A stretch of 9,229 nucleotides of DNA, from assembly GCA_900771065.1 (NCBI GenBank), contig CAAGMP010000307.1:1-9229 (forward strand). Reading direction: 5' to 3'. Positions 1 to 6,996 of this stretch are shown one piece after another. Each line of letters starts with the position of its first letter. The first letter of the stretch is position 1. Below the pieces are notes generated by a model. It ran no database searches, was not told the origin of the DNA, and saw only the letters and a list, made by a program, of their open reading frames with translations. The DNA comes from an uncultured Acinetobacter sp. (lineage in GTDB: Bacteria > Pseudomonadota > Gammaproteobacteria > Pseudomonadales > Moraxellaceae). The position numbers and the translations under genes are program-made.

Positions 1-14
1 TATTTCACTTAAAT

Positions 15-18
15 AGGA
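15..18 (+). promoter_or_regulatory. Ribosome binding site of tusE (decides start)
   Basis: AGGA lies 2 bases before the ATG at 21 and 5 bases before the ATG at 24. The spacing favours the second ATG, shortening the protein by one Met. Stop triplets just upstream (TAA at 10-12, TAG at 14-16) suggest that an upstream gene may end here, but too little sequence is visible to name it. Confidence 0.5.
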
Positions 19-23
19 ACATG

Positions 24-335
24 ATGAATTTTGAACTTGACCAAGATGGTCATTTAGTTGATTACACAATTTGGAATGAGCAAGTCGCGCAAGAGCTTGC
101 ACGTTCATTAGATTTACAATTATCAACATGGCATTTTCAAGTTTTACATGCTGTACGTCAATTTTATCAACAATTTGGTTATTCTCCTGCGACACGCCCA
201 CTCATTAAATATTTAATGAAAATGGTCGATCCAACTATTAATAATGCAACGTTACAAACCGAATTTAAAACAGGTTTAGTTGCACGTCATTTAAGCCGCT
301 TAGCTGGTATTCCTAAACCTGCAAATTGCCTTTAA
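24..335 (+). CDS. tusE: TusE/DsrC-family sulfur carrier protein
   Basis: Small cytoplasmic sulfur carrier that accepts persulfide sulfur from TusBCD and passes it to MnmA for 2-thiolation of tRNA wobble uridine (known for E. coli TusE). The protein is about 103 aa, close to E. coli TusE (109 aa). Family marks visible are the YSPATRPLIKYL segment in the middle, matching TSPAIRMLVKAM of E. coli TusE, and a C-terminal arm LAGIPKPANCL with the sulfur-carrying Cys as penultimate residue. The second cysteine that dissimilatory DsrC proteins carry about ten residues earlier is absent, so this is TusE-type. Two adjacent ATGs occur at 21 and 24; I chose 24 because the AGGA ribosome site at 15-18 lies only 2 bases from the first. 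tusBCD, if present, would lie upstream of the window. Confidence 0.93.
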   Translation: MNFELDQDGHLVDYTIWNEQVAQELARSLDLQLSTWHFQVLHAVRQFYQQFGYSPATRPLIKYLMKMVDPTINNATLQTEFKTGLVARHLSRLAGIPKPANCL

Positions 336-344
336 AATGTTGCA

Positions 345-878
345 ATGACATCAAATCGGACTAAACTGCCTTTAGGCGCTCATTTAATTGTCAAACATTT
401 TGGTTATAGCCATCATGGCATTTATATTGGGCGCGGCAGAGTCATTCATTATTCAGGTTTTGCTCATTTTTTTAAAAAACATCCGATTGAAATCACGTCA
501 TTATCTAAATTTAGTCGTGGTAAAAAAATTCGGATTCGAATTTATAAACAACCTAAATATACAGGACGCCAAGTTGTTCGTCGTATGCGCTCACGTATTC
601 ATGAAAATAACTATCATTTAATTATTAATAATTGTGAACATTTATGCACTTGGGCAATTACAGGCATTGAAAGCAGCCCGCAAGTTCATCAAATGATTAA
701 TCGATTAATGACAGTCGGTTATATTAGTTCAATCATGAGTACCTTGCATGTTGTATTATTAACCATTGCTACAACTTGTTTTGCTTTGGTGTTGTACATT
801 CGTAGAAAGTTAAAGCAGCAACAAAAAATTAAAGTACCTACTTATTTGTATTTAAAACAAAAAAATAAACATTTTTAA
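345..878 (+). CDS. LRAT-like (permuted NlpC/P60, NC domain) protein with C-terminal membrane anchor
   Basis: A 177-aa protein with the hallmarks of the LRAT/NC branch of the NlpC/P60 thiol-enzyme superfamily. These are SHHGIYIGRGRVIHYSGF near residues 22-39, with H24 the likely catalytic His and H35 a second conserved His, and NNCEHLC at 95-101, with Cys97 the likely nucleophile. The His-before-Cys order is the circularly permuted arrangement of this family. A hydrophobic segment at about 130-151 followed by RRK suggests a single C-terminal membrane anchor. Members elsewhere are acyltransferases, phospholipases or thiol hydrolases; the substrate here cannot be told. The gene starts 9 bases after tusE, so co-transcription is likely, yet no clear Shine-Dalgarno precedes the ATG. 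The tail after the anchor is Lys-rich. Confidence 0.75.
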   Translation: MTSNRTKLPLGAHLIVKHFGYSHHGIYIGRGRVIHYSGFAHFFKKHPIEITSLSKFSRGKKIRIRIYKQPKYTGRQVVRRMRSRIHENNYHLIINNCEHLCTWAITGIESSPQVHQMINRLMTVGYISSIMSTLHVVLLTIATTCFALVLYIRRKLKQQQKIKVPTYLYLKQKNKHF

Positions 879-909
879 TTGTTAATAAACGATGTTTTCT
901 GAATAGAGC

Positions 910-920
910 TATATTACAAT
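910..920 (+). promoter_or_regulatory. Candidate -10 region of the exporter operon
   Basis: The 80-base gap between the LRAT-like gene and the TolC-type gene is very AT-rich. It holds two overlapping -10-like hexamers, TATATT (910-915) and TACAAT (915-920), about 40 bases before the ATG at 959. No convincing -35 hexamer sits at the right distance (TTGTTA at 879-884 is too far away). I see no clear operator or terminator hairpin here. Confidence 0.25.
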
Positions 921-958
921 CAAAAAAATTTAAAAAATAATCACGAGCTCAATTATAA

Positions 959-2428
959 ATGTTTGCTTTGATTCAAAAAATGATGACTTTAAACTTAATC
1001 AGCGTTTGCGTTGTTTGGTCATCATACTCAGCTGCCGAAACATTAAGTTTTCACCAAGTTGAAAAAATCTTTTTAGATCAATCTTTTGGTGCAAAAGCAT
1101 CTAGTGTGTTAAGTCAATCAGATCAGTTAAATAAAGATGCGGTCAATAATTTAGGTTTACCGACAATTAACTTAAATGCGGGTGCATATGCTTTTCAACA
1201 GCGTGTTCAAGTTCCGATTGACTCTTTAAAAGACGATTTAAAATCGGGCGTACAACAAAACTTAGATCAACAGCTTGACGCTTGGGGCAATCAAATTCCC
1301 GGGTTTGGCAATATCAGTGGTGACATTAATTTGGGTGTGAATAGTGTCATTGATGCAGGTTTTAATTTATTACCAAATCGGACGGACTTTAATTTAAGAG
1401 ATGAAAATACATTTTCCAATGTTGCTATGTTTATGCCCATTTATACAGGTGGATTAATTACAGCAACAAAAAATTTAGCCGCATTACAGTCGGAAAAAGG
1501 TTCAATTCGTCATCAACAAGAAGAAAATGTACAACGTTTTGAAATTATTCAGGCTTATTTTAATGTGCAATTACAAAAACAATTGCTTGCTTCAGGACGT
1601 TATAATTTAAAGGCAATGCAAAAACATTATGACAATGCGCAAAAATTAGAACAACAAGGTTTTATTAGCAAAGGGCAACGCATGATGTTTGAAGTTGCGC
1701 GCAATAACGCTGAACGTGTTTATCAAAGTACCGAAGCGAATTATAGAGCCAGTTTATTTAAAATTAATAACTTACTACAACAATCACAAGTGACTGAACT
1801 AAGTACGCCTCTTTTTGTCAATTTAACTCAAAATCAAAATATTGAGCAGTTGCTGACTTCATTTCAAGAAAAATCACCTTTAATTCAACAATTGCAAAAA
1901 GATACTCAACTTGCCAGTGAAAATGTGAAATTACTTGAAGCAGCAAAAAAACCAACCGTTTTTGCTTTTGGTGAATATGCTTTAAATGATAAAAATGAAT
2001 GGGTGATTGGCGTTGCTGCAACCTATAACTTATTTTCTGGCATAGATAAAAACAAAAAAATCCAAGCAGCTGAATTAACCAAATATGCTTCACAGCTGGC
2101 TACTGAACGTACCAAACAACAACTTGAAATTTTAATTTATCAAGCATATAGCGAATTAAGAAATGCGCAAAATACGCATAAATTGCTTGAACAAAACTTG
2201 CAAGCTGCTTTAGAAAATTTACGTATTCAAGATTTATCTTTTCAAGAAGATATGGGAACAGCAACCAGTGTCATTGATGCACAAAATGCTGTAACCACAG
2301 TAAAATCTGAAATGGCTTTAAATTCATATAAATACATTATGTCTTTGGCTGTTATTTTACAAACCAATGGTTCAATTAATCAATTTCAAAGTTATGTGAA
2401 CCAAGCTAACACCAGTTATATTAAGTAA
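959..2428 (+). CDS. TolC-family outer-membrane efflux channel
   Basis: Outer-membrane exit duct of a tripartite exporter, 489 aa. A signal peptide covers about residues 1-25 (K7, hydrophobic 10-20, cleavage near SYSAA). The Cys at 17 is not in a lipobox, so the protein is TolC-like and not a lipoprotein of the OprM type. The two-fold OEP repeat is visible: a first beta segment near 66-78, FMPIYTGGLI at 158-167, long helical stretches at about 170-275, and a second beta segment VFAFGEYAL to ATYNLFSG at 334-361. A final helix pair follows, containing the usual MGTATSVIDAQNAV stretch (432-445). About 80 residues lie between the first beta strand and the PIYTGG strand, longer than usual, suggesting an enlarged surface loop. 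The start at 959 keeps K7 in the signal peptide; starts at M8/M9 would lose it. It is first in a four-gene operon. Confidence 0.9.
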   Translation: MFALIQKMMTLNLISVCVVWSSYSAAETLSFHQVEKIFLDQSFGAKASSVLSQSDQLNKDAVNNLGLPTINLNAGAYAFQQRVQVPIDSLKDDLKSGVQQNLDQQLDAWGNQIPGFGNISGDINLGVNSVIDAGFNLLPNRTDFNLRDENTFSNVAMFMPIYTGGLITATKNLAALQSEKGSIRHQQEENVQRFEIIQAYFNVQLQKQLLASGRYNLKAMQKHYDNAQKLEQQGFISKGQRMMFEVARNNAERVYQSTEANYRASLFKINNLLQQSQVTELSTPLFVNLTQNQNIEQLLTSFQEKSPLIQQLQKDTQLASENVKLLEAAKKPTVFAFGEYALNDKNEWVIGVAATYNLFSGIDKNKKIQAAELTKYASQLATERTKQQLEILIYQAYSELRNAQNTHKLLEQNLQAALENLRIQDLSFQEDMGTATSVIDAQNAVTTVKSEMALNSYKYIMSLAVILQTNGSINQFQSYVNQANTSYIK

Positions 2429-2444
2429 AAGATGAGGAAGCAAT

Positions 2445-3500
2445 ATGAGTCAAGATCAAGTACAAAGCGATCATGATGATGTAGAAAATAACTCATCGGA
2501 AATGAAACCTAAAAATAGTAAAGCCCAATTCGCCGTTTTAGCAGCGATTTTATTGGTTTTAGCATTAATTGGATTTGGTTTATGGAAAGCATATCAACAA
2601 CCTAAAGTGATTGAATTACAAGGTCGTGTCGAAGCAGAATCAATTAATGTCAGTACCAAAGTGCCAAGTCGTATTGAAGAACTGTATGTGACAGAAGGTC
2701 AATTGGTACAAAAAGGTCAACCTTTAGTACGACTTTCTAGCCCCGAAGTTGAAAATAAGAAAAGACAAGCTTTAGGTTTGTTGCAAGCGGCATTGGCTGC
2801 AAAACAAGCTGTAGATCGTGGTGCACAAGTTGAAAATATTGAAACCTTATACGCCACATGGCAAAGCTTAAAAGCACAAGAAGTTTTAGCTCAAGAAACA
2901 TTTCGTCGTGGAGAAAACTTATTTAAAGAAGGTGTGATTTCAAGACAACGACGCGATCAAATGTTTGCTGCTTCTCGTTCGGCAACAGAGTTAGCCGAAG
3001 CTGCGCGCCAACAATATTTGCGTGCTAAACGTGGCAGTACTGTTGAAATGAAAGAAGGTGCAGATGCCCAAGTCGCAATTGCACAAGCTGCGGTCGATGA
3101 AGCCAATTCTTTATTGTCTGAAACGCAACTTATGTCACCCATTACAGGTACAATTTCTAATACTTTTGGTAAAAATACAGAATTTGTTGGTTTAGGCGTA
3201 CCCATTGTAACCATCATTGAAAATGATAAAATGTGGGTCAGCTTAAACGTCCGTGAAGATCAATACGATTATTTATATAAAAAGAAGGAAATTGAAGGTT
3301 ATATTCCTGCTTTAAATAAAAAGATGTTATTTAAAATTTCCTCAATTAATGTTGAAGGTGATTTTGCAACTATTAAAAATACCCGTCAAACAGGTGGTTA
3401 CGATATTCGCAGCTTTAAATTTCATTTAACACCCACCGTTCCCGATCCAAATTTAAAAATTGGTATGAGTGTTTTGGTTAAAGTGGAAGAAAATAAATGA
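2445..3500 (+). CDS. HlyD/EmrA-type periplasmic adaptor (membrane fusion protein)
   Basis: A 351-aa adaptor that would link the inner-membrane permeases to the TolC-type channel. Order of parts: an acidic cytoplasmic N-terminus (1-26), one membrane segment (28-47), the first half of the biotinyl-lipoyl domain (about 65-98, KVPSRIEELYVTEGQLVQKG), an alpha-helical hairpin (about 100-222), the second lipoyl half (MSPITGTISNTFG, about 230-258) and a beta-barrel region to the end. The segment FATIKNTRQTGGYDIRSFKF (307-326) resembles the FATxRxTRxxGxFDxRTFExR signature I associate with YhiI-like adaptors encoded beside ABC-2 permeases. A strong ribosome site (GAGGA, 2434-2438) sits 6 bases before the ATG. 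It lies 16 bases after the TolC-type gene and overlaps the next gene by 4 bases. Confidence 0.9.
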   Translation: MSQDQVQSDHDDVENNSSEMKPKNSKAQFAVLAAILLVLALIGFGLWKAYQQPKVIELQGRVEAESINVSTKVPSRIEELYVTEGQLVQKGQPLVRLSSPEVENKKRQALGLLQAALAAKQAVDRGAQVENIETLYATWQSLKAQEVLAQETFRRGENLFKEGVISRQRRDQMFAASRSATELAEAARQQYLRAKRGSTVEMKEGADAQVAIAQAAVDEANSLLSETQLMSPITGTISNTFGKNTEFVGLGVPIVTIIENDKMWVSLNVREDQYDYLYKKKEIEGYIPALNKKMLFKISSINVEGDFATIKNTRQTGGYDIRSFKFHLTPTVPDPNLKIGMSVLVKVEENK

Positions 3501-4636
3501 TTTTAAGTGGCATGCTACGCGAATTAAAACGACTTTATGCCAGTAAAATGGATTTATTTATGGTCACCATTGCACCATTGGCATTAATCATTTTATTTGG
3601 CAGCATGTTTCTTGCAAGCTCTGCACATCATTTACCAATTGCGGTCGTTGACCGCGATCAAACGTTATTAAGTCAAAAGATCATTCAAGATTTGTCTTTA
3701 AATGAAACTTTAGATGTGACTTTAGTCACAACGCAACGCAATGAAGCTGAATTACAACTTAATAAAAACGAAATTTGGGGTTATGTCATTATTCCGCCCC
3801 AAGCTGAACAACGCTTAGTGAAAGCACAAGATGCTCAAATTGCGGTTATTTATAACCAAAGTTATTTTAGTATTGGTAGTGCAATTTCTTCAGCAATGAC
3901 ATCTACAATTACCACAGCAATTTTAAGCTATTTAACTGAAAACCATTATCAGCAACTAATTCCAAAATTAAATGGTCATGCTTTACCTAGTATAAAAATT
4001 TCAACCCTTTTTAACCCAGATATGAGTTATGAGTTTTATTTAGAACCTCTGCTCTTGCCTGCCATGTTGCATTTAATGTTATGTTGCTGTGTTGCCTTTT
4101 CTATTGGGCGAGAATTTTTAGAAAATTCTGTGTCAGATTGGTCACAAGGTTCACCTTGGCAAGCGCTTTTAGCTAAAAATTTGGTTTTTATTTTTATTTT
4201 TATGTTTTGGACTGCTTTGTGGATGTTTTGGTTAACCCAAATTCGAGGTTGGTTTATTGCAGGTAGTGTGTGGTTTTTATTGTTGGGGCAATTTTGTTTT
4301 TACTTTGCTTATGCACTCATTAGTAGTTTTTTTGTTATAGGAACAAAAAGTTCTGAAAAAACCTTTGATTTATTGGCAGTTTATGGAGGTTCATCTTTAA
4401 GTTTTGCAGGTGTTACACTACCGATTACCATTAACACGCCTCTTTTTACTCAAATTTGGGCATCTATTATTCCTTATACTTCTTATATGAAATTGCAAAT
4501 TCAACAATGGGATATTGGAAGTCCCTTGTCTGTATCATTTTTACAATTAAAAATTTTACTCATTTTTTGCATTTTATTTTTTGTTCTGAGTGGTTTAATG
4601 CTCAAGAAATATTTGAATAAGGAGAATCTAACATGA
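3497..4636 (+). CDS. ABC-2-type permease, first of a pair
   Basis: Inner-membrane protein of 379 aa with the ABC2_membrane_3 plan. One N-terminal membrane helix (20-39) is followed by a large extracytoplasmic domain (about 40-182) and then five helices near 183-203, 227-246, 257-281, 289-308 and 350-370. The LSFAGVTLPI stretch (301-310) followed by IPYTSYMK corresponds to the conserved SG-P-P region of ABC-2 permeases. The cytoplasmic segment after helix 2 reads GREFLENSVSDWSQGSPWQ, without the ExGTxExL pattern that usually docks an ATPase. The start ATG overlaps the adaptor's TGA (ATGA), with GGAAG at 3485-3489 as ribosome site, so translation is probably coupled. The nearest named relatives I can think of are YhhJ/YbhR/YbhS. 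No ATP-binding gene accompanies it. Confidence 0.88.
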   Translation: MILSGMLRELKRLYASKMDLFMVTIAPLALIILFGSMFLASSAHHLPIAVVDRDQTLLSQKIIQDLSLNETLDVTLVTTQRNEAELQLNKNEIWGYVIIPPQAEQRLVKAQDAQIAVIYNQSYFSIGSAISSAMTSTITTAILSYLTENHYQQLIPKLNGHALPSIKISTLFNPDMSYEFYLEPLLLPAMLHLMLCCCVAFSIGREFLENSVSDWSQGSPWQALLAKNLVFIFIFMFWTALWMFWLTQIRGWFIAGSVWFLLLGQFCFYFAYALISSFFVIGTKSSEKTFDLLAVYGGSSLSFAGVTLPITINTPLFTQIWASIIPYTSYMKLQIQQWDIGSPLSVSFLQLKILLIFCILFFVLSGLMLKKYLNKENLT

Positions 4637-5742
4637 AATCGGTTTGGTTCTACTATATTCAAACTTTTAAAGATATTTGCAAAAATTTATCTGTTCTTGC
4701 GACACTTATTTTATCGTTATTTTTTTATAGTATTTTTTATCCAACAGCATATAAAGCACAAGTTGCCGATTTTTTACCTATTGTTATTGTAGATGAACAA
4801 CCTAGTATTTTAACTTCAAAAATTATTAATAGTGTTTCTGAAAGTCCCAATGTAGATGTTTATGCCGTAGTCGCTAACTTTGAAACAGCGAAAGCATTAG
4901 TCCAAGCACAAAAAGCTGATGCCATTTTATATCTACCGAATAATTTAGCGCAAAGCATACGCCGTGGTGAAAATAGTGGTGTTGGCTTATATTTAAACGC
5001 AACCAATTTCGTTGCTGCAAAACAAAGTGCAGCAGGTATTGCAGTTGGTATTGAACAAGTCATTTTCAATTATTTTCAACCGATTTTAGATTCAAATTTA
5101 ATTCGAACGCCTAGTATTCCCATTCACAAAGTGCCTTTATTTAACGTAATTGATGGTTATGGCAGCTATGTTTTTCCTGCAATTGCGCCATTAATTGTGC
5201 ATCAAACTATTTTTTTAGGTTTAGGAATTTTAATTGCGGCTTATGTAAGAGATAAAAAATGGACAGGCGATCCAAAACAATATTTGGGTGTCTTTTTAAT
5301 GATTACCACAATTGGTTGTTTAGGTGCATTTTATTTGTTTGGTTTTGCATTTTGGTTTAACGGCTATCCAAATGGCGGAAATTTATGGGGAATGTTACTG
5401 GCAACCCCTATTTTTGTTGCTTGCGTGGTGACTTTTGCTTTATTGGTGGCTTCATTTTTAGATTGTCCTGAACGAATTGGGCATATTTGGGTACCGACTT
5501 CTGTACCTATTTTTATGTTATCGGGAACATCTTGGCCACATTCTGCCATGCCAACTTGGATTGAATATTTTGCAATTAGCCTACCTTCAACGCAAGGTAT
5601 TCAAATGTTTATTCAGCTCAATCAAATGGGTGTCCCAACTGATTTAATTATTCCTCGATTATTGTATTTACTTTTATTAACTGCGATTTTTACAATATTT
5701 AGTTATTATCGTTTAGTTTATAAATTTAAAAATGTTTTGTAA
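4633..5742 (+). CDS. ABC-2-type permease, second of a pair
   Basis: A 369-aa partner of the preceding permease with the same topology. One helix lies at about 20-37, an extracytoplasmic domain at about 38-182, and further helices near 183-204, 218-241, 251-275, 286-300 and 341-358. The signature FMLSGTSWPHSAMPTWIEYF (294-313), with LPST at 317-320, is the classic ABC-2 SG-WP-MP region. The loop after helix 2 (YVRDKKWTGDPKQYLG) again lacks the ExGTxExL coupling motif. The two permeases are clearly diverged from each other, as expected for a heterodimer. The start ATG overlaps the previous TGA by 4 bases, with AAGGAG at 4619-4624 as a strong ribosome site. It is the last gene of the operon; only T-rich sequence without a clear hairpin follows. 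Confidence 0.88.
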   Translation: MKSVWFYYIQTFKDICKNLSVLATLILSLFFYSIFYPTAYKAQVADFLPIVIVDEQPSILTSKIINSVSESPNVDVYAVVANFETAKALVQAQKADAILYLPNNLAQSIRRGENSGVGLYLNATNFVAAKQSAAGIAVGIEQVIFNYFQPILDSNLIRTPSIPIHKVPLFNVIDGYGSYVFPAIAPLIVHQTIFLGLGILIAAYVRDKKWTGDPKQYLGVFLMITTIGCLGAFYLFGFAFWFNGYPNGGNLWGMLLATPIFVACVVTFALLVASFLDCPERIGHIWVPTSVPIFMLSGTSWPHSAMPTWIEYFAISLPSTQGIQMFIQLNQMGVPTDLIIPRLLYLLLLTAIFTIFSYYRLVYKFKNVL

Positions 5743-5803
5743 TTCATCACTTTTTTTTAACCAATTTATTGCTCTTTTTTATAACATCAACCCTATCTAT
5801 TCA

Positions 5804-5812
5804 TGTTATATT
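5804..5812 (+). promoter_or_regulatory. Candidate extended -10 promoter of aroG
   Basis: TG, one base, then TATATT (5807-5812) matches an extended -10 element, which can work without a good -35; none is visible. Transcription would start near 5819, about 29 bases before the ATG at 5848. This would exclude the in-frame ATG at 5803 as the start codon. A second -10-like TATAAT at 5833-5838 has only a weak -35 (TTCAAG, 5811-5816) and would leave almost no leader. I see no obvious TyrR- or TrpR-type operator. Confidence 0.4.
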
Positions 5813-5847
5813 CAAGCAATGTAATGATTTTTTATAATGAAACTAAG

Positions 5848-6939
5848 ATGGCAATGAATACTTTAAATTCTATTACCCAAAACGACATTGATGATGTGAA
5901 TGTACAAAGCATTCAGCCATTGGTCACGCCAGCAGAATTAAAAAAAGAGTTACCACTCACGCAAAAAGCGTATCAATCTGTATTAGAAGGTCGTGAAACG
6001 ATTCGCAATATTTTAGATGGTAAAGATAAACGTCTTTTTGTGGTGATTGGTCCTTGTTCTATTCACGACCCGCAAGCAGCGCATGAATATGCAGATCGTT
6101 TAAAAGTTTTAAGCGAAAAAATTAAAGATTCAATTTATGTGGTTATGCGTGTTTATTTTGAAAAACCACGTACTACTGTAGGTTGGAAAGGTTTAATTAA
6201 CGATCCAGATATGAATGATTCATTTAATATCGAAAAAGGTTTGCGTATTGGTCGTAAATTATTACTTGAATTAAATGAAAAAGGTTTACCTTGTGCAACT
6301 GAAGCATTAGACCCAAATTCACCGCAGTATTATCAAGATTTAATTTCTTGGTCTGCTATTGGTGCACGTACGACAGAAAGTCAAACTCACCGTGAAATGT
6401 CTTCTGGTTTATCTTCACCAGTTGGTTTTAAAAATGGTACAGATGGCGGTTTAACTGTGGCAACAAATGCTATGCAATCGGTTAAACATGGTCATAGCTT
6501 TTTAGGTTTAAATGATCAAGGTCAAGTTTCTGTTATTCGTACTAGCGGAAATCCATACGCTCATGTTGTATTACGTGGTGGTAATGGCAAACCAAATTAT
6601 GATGCTGGTTCAGTAGCAGAAGCAGAAGCCGCTTTATCTAAAGCGAAAGTTAGCACTAAAATTATGATTGATACCAGTCATGCTAACTCAAATAAAGACC
6701 CATATTTACAGCCTTTAGTTTTGAAAAATATTACAGAACAAATTTTAGATGGCAATAAGTCAATTGTTGGTATTATGGTTGAAAGTCATTTAAAAGGTGG
6801 TCGTCAAGATATTCCGAAAAACCTATGTGATTTAACATATGGTCAATCTGTAACTGATGGCTGTATTGATTGGGAAACGACAGAAAAAGTCCTTTTAGAA
6901 ATGCATGAAGCATTAAAAGATGTACTTCCAAATCGTTAA
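5848..6939 (+). CDS. aroG: 3-deoxy-7-phosphoheptulonate (DAHP) synthase, class I AroFGH type
   Basis: Condenses phosphoenolpyruvate with erythrose 4-phosphate to DAHP, the first step of the shikimate pathway (EC 2.5.1.54). The protein is 363 aa from the chosen start, against 350 for E. coli AroG. Metal ligands match E. coli AroG: Cys70 in VIGPCSIHDP, His278 in DTSHAN, Glu312 in MVESH and Asp337 in SVTDGCIDWE. The substrate motifs YFEKPRTTVGWKG and GARTTESQ are intact. Counterparts of the E. coli effector-pocket residues D146, P150 and S180 are D155, P159 and S189, so feedback inhibition is plausible, but the effector (Phe, Tyr or Trp) cannot be decided. The frame is open from an ATG at 5803; 5848 (MAMNTLN) is preferred on promoter position and on where family homology begins. 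5854 is also possible, since no strong ribosome site is seen. Confidence 0.95.
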   Translation: MAMNTLNSITQNDIDDVNVQSIQPLVTPAELKKELPLTQKAYQSVLEGRETIRNILDGKDKRLFVVIGPCSIHDPQAAHEYADRLKVLSEKIKDSIYVVMRVYFEKPRTTVGWKGLINDPDMNDSFNIEKGLRIGRKLLLELNEKGLPCATEALDPNSPQYYQDLISWSAIGARTTESQTHREMSSGLSSPVGFKNGTDGGLTVATNAMQSVKHGHSFLGLNDQGQVSVIRTSGNPYAHVVLRGGNGKPNYDAGSVAEAEAALSKAKVSTKIMIDTSHANSNKDPYLQPLVLKNITEQILDGNKSIVGIMVESHLKGGRQDIPKNLCDLTYGQSVTDGCIDWETTEKVLLEMHEALKDVLPNR

Positions 6940-6946
6940 TATTTGA

Positions 6947-6978
6947 AAAGTAAAACGTCTTTTGTGACGTTTTACTTT
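6947..6978 (+). terminator. Rho-independent terminator after aroG
   Basis: A perfect 13-bp inverted repeat (AAAGTAAAACGTC at 6947-6959, GACGTTTTACTTT at 6966-6978) encloses a 6-base loop TTTTGT. It begins 8 bases after the aroG stop and is followed by ATTTTG. The stem is AT-rich apart from its top, but its length and position make it a convincing terminator. It sits just before the next gene's ATG, so that gene needs its own promoter or read-through. Confidence 0.8.
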
Positions 6979-6996
6979 ATTTTGTTGTGTGTATCT

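Noticed and set aside
388..621. Open frame of 77 codons inside the LRAT-like gene in another frame
   Set aside because: It is wholly contained in a gene with clear catalytic motifs and has no family pattern of its own.
1818..2093. Minus-strand open frame under the TolC-type gene
   Set aside because: Antisense to a well-supported coding region with no recognisable motif or ribosome site.
5743..5802. T-runs after the second permease gene as a terminator
   Set aside because: No stem-loop of useful length precedes the T-runs, so termination there is not supported.
6943..6996. TTG-started N-terminal extension of the phosphatase-like protein
   Set aside because: These 18 codons coincide with the aroG terminator hairpin, and the hydrophobic peptide is unlike the family's N-terminus.
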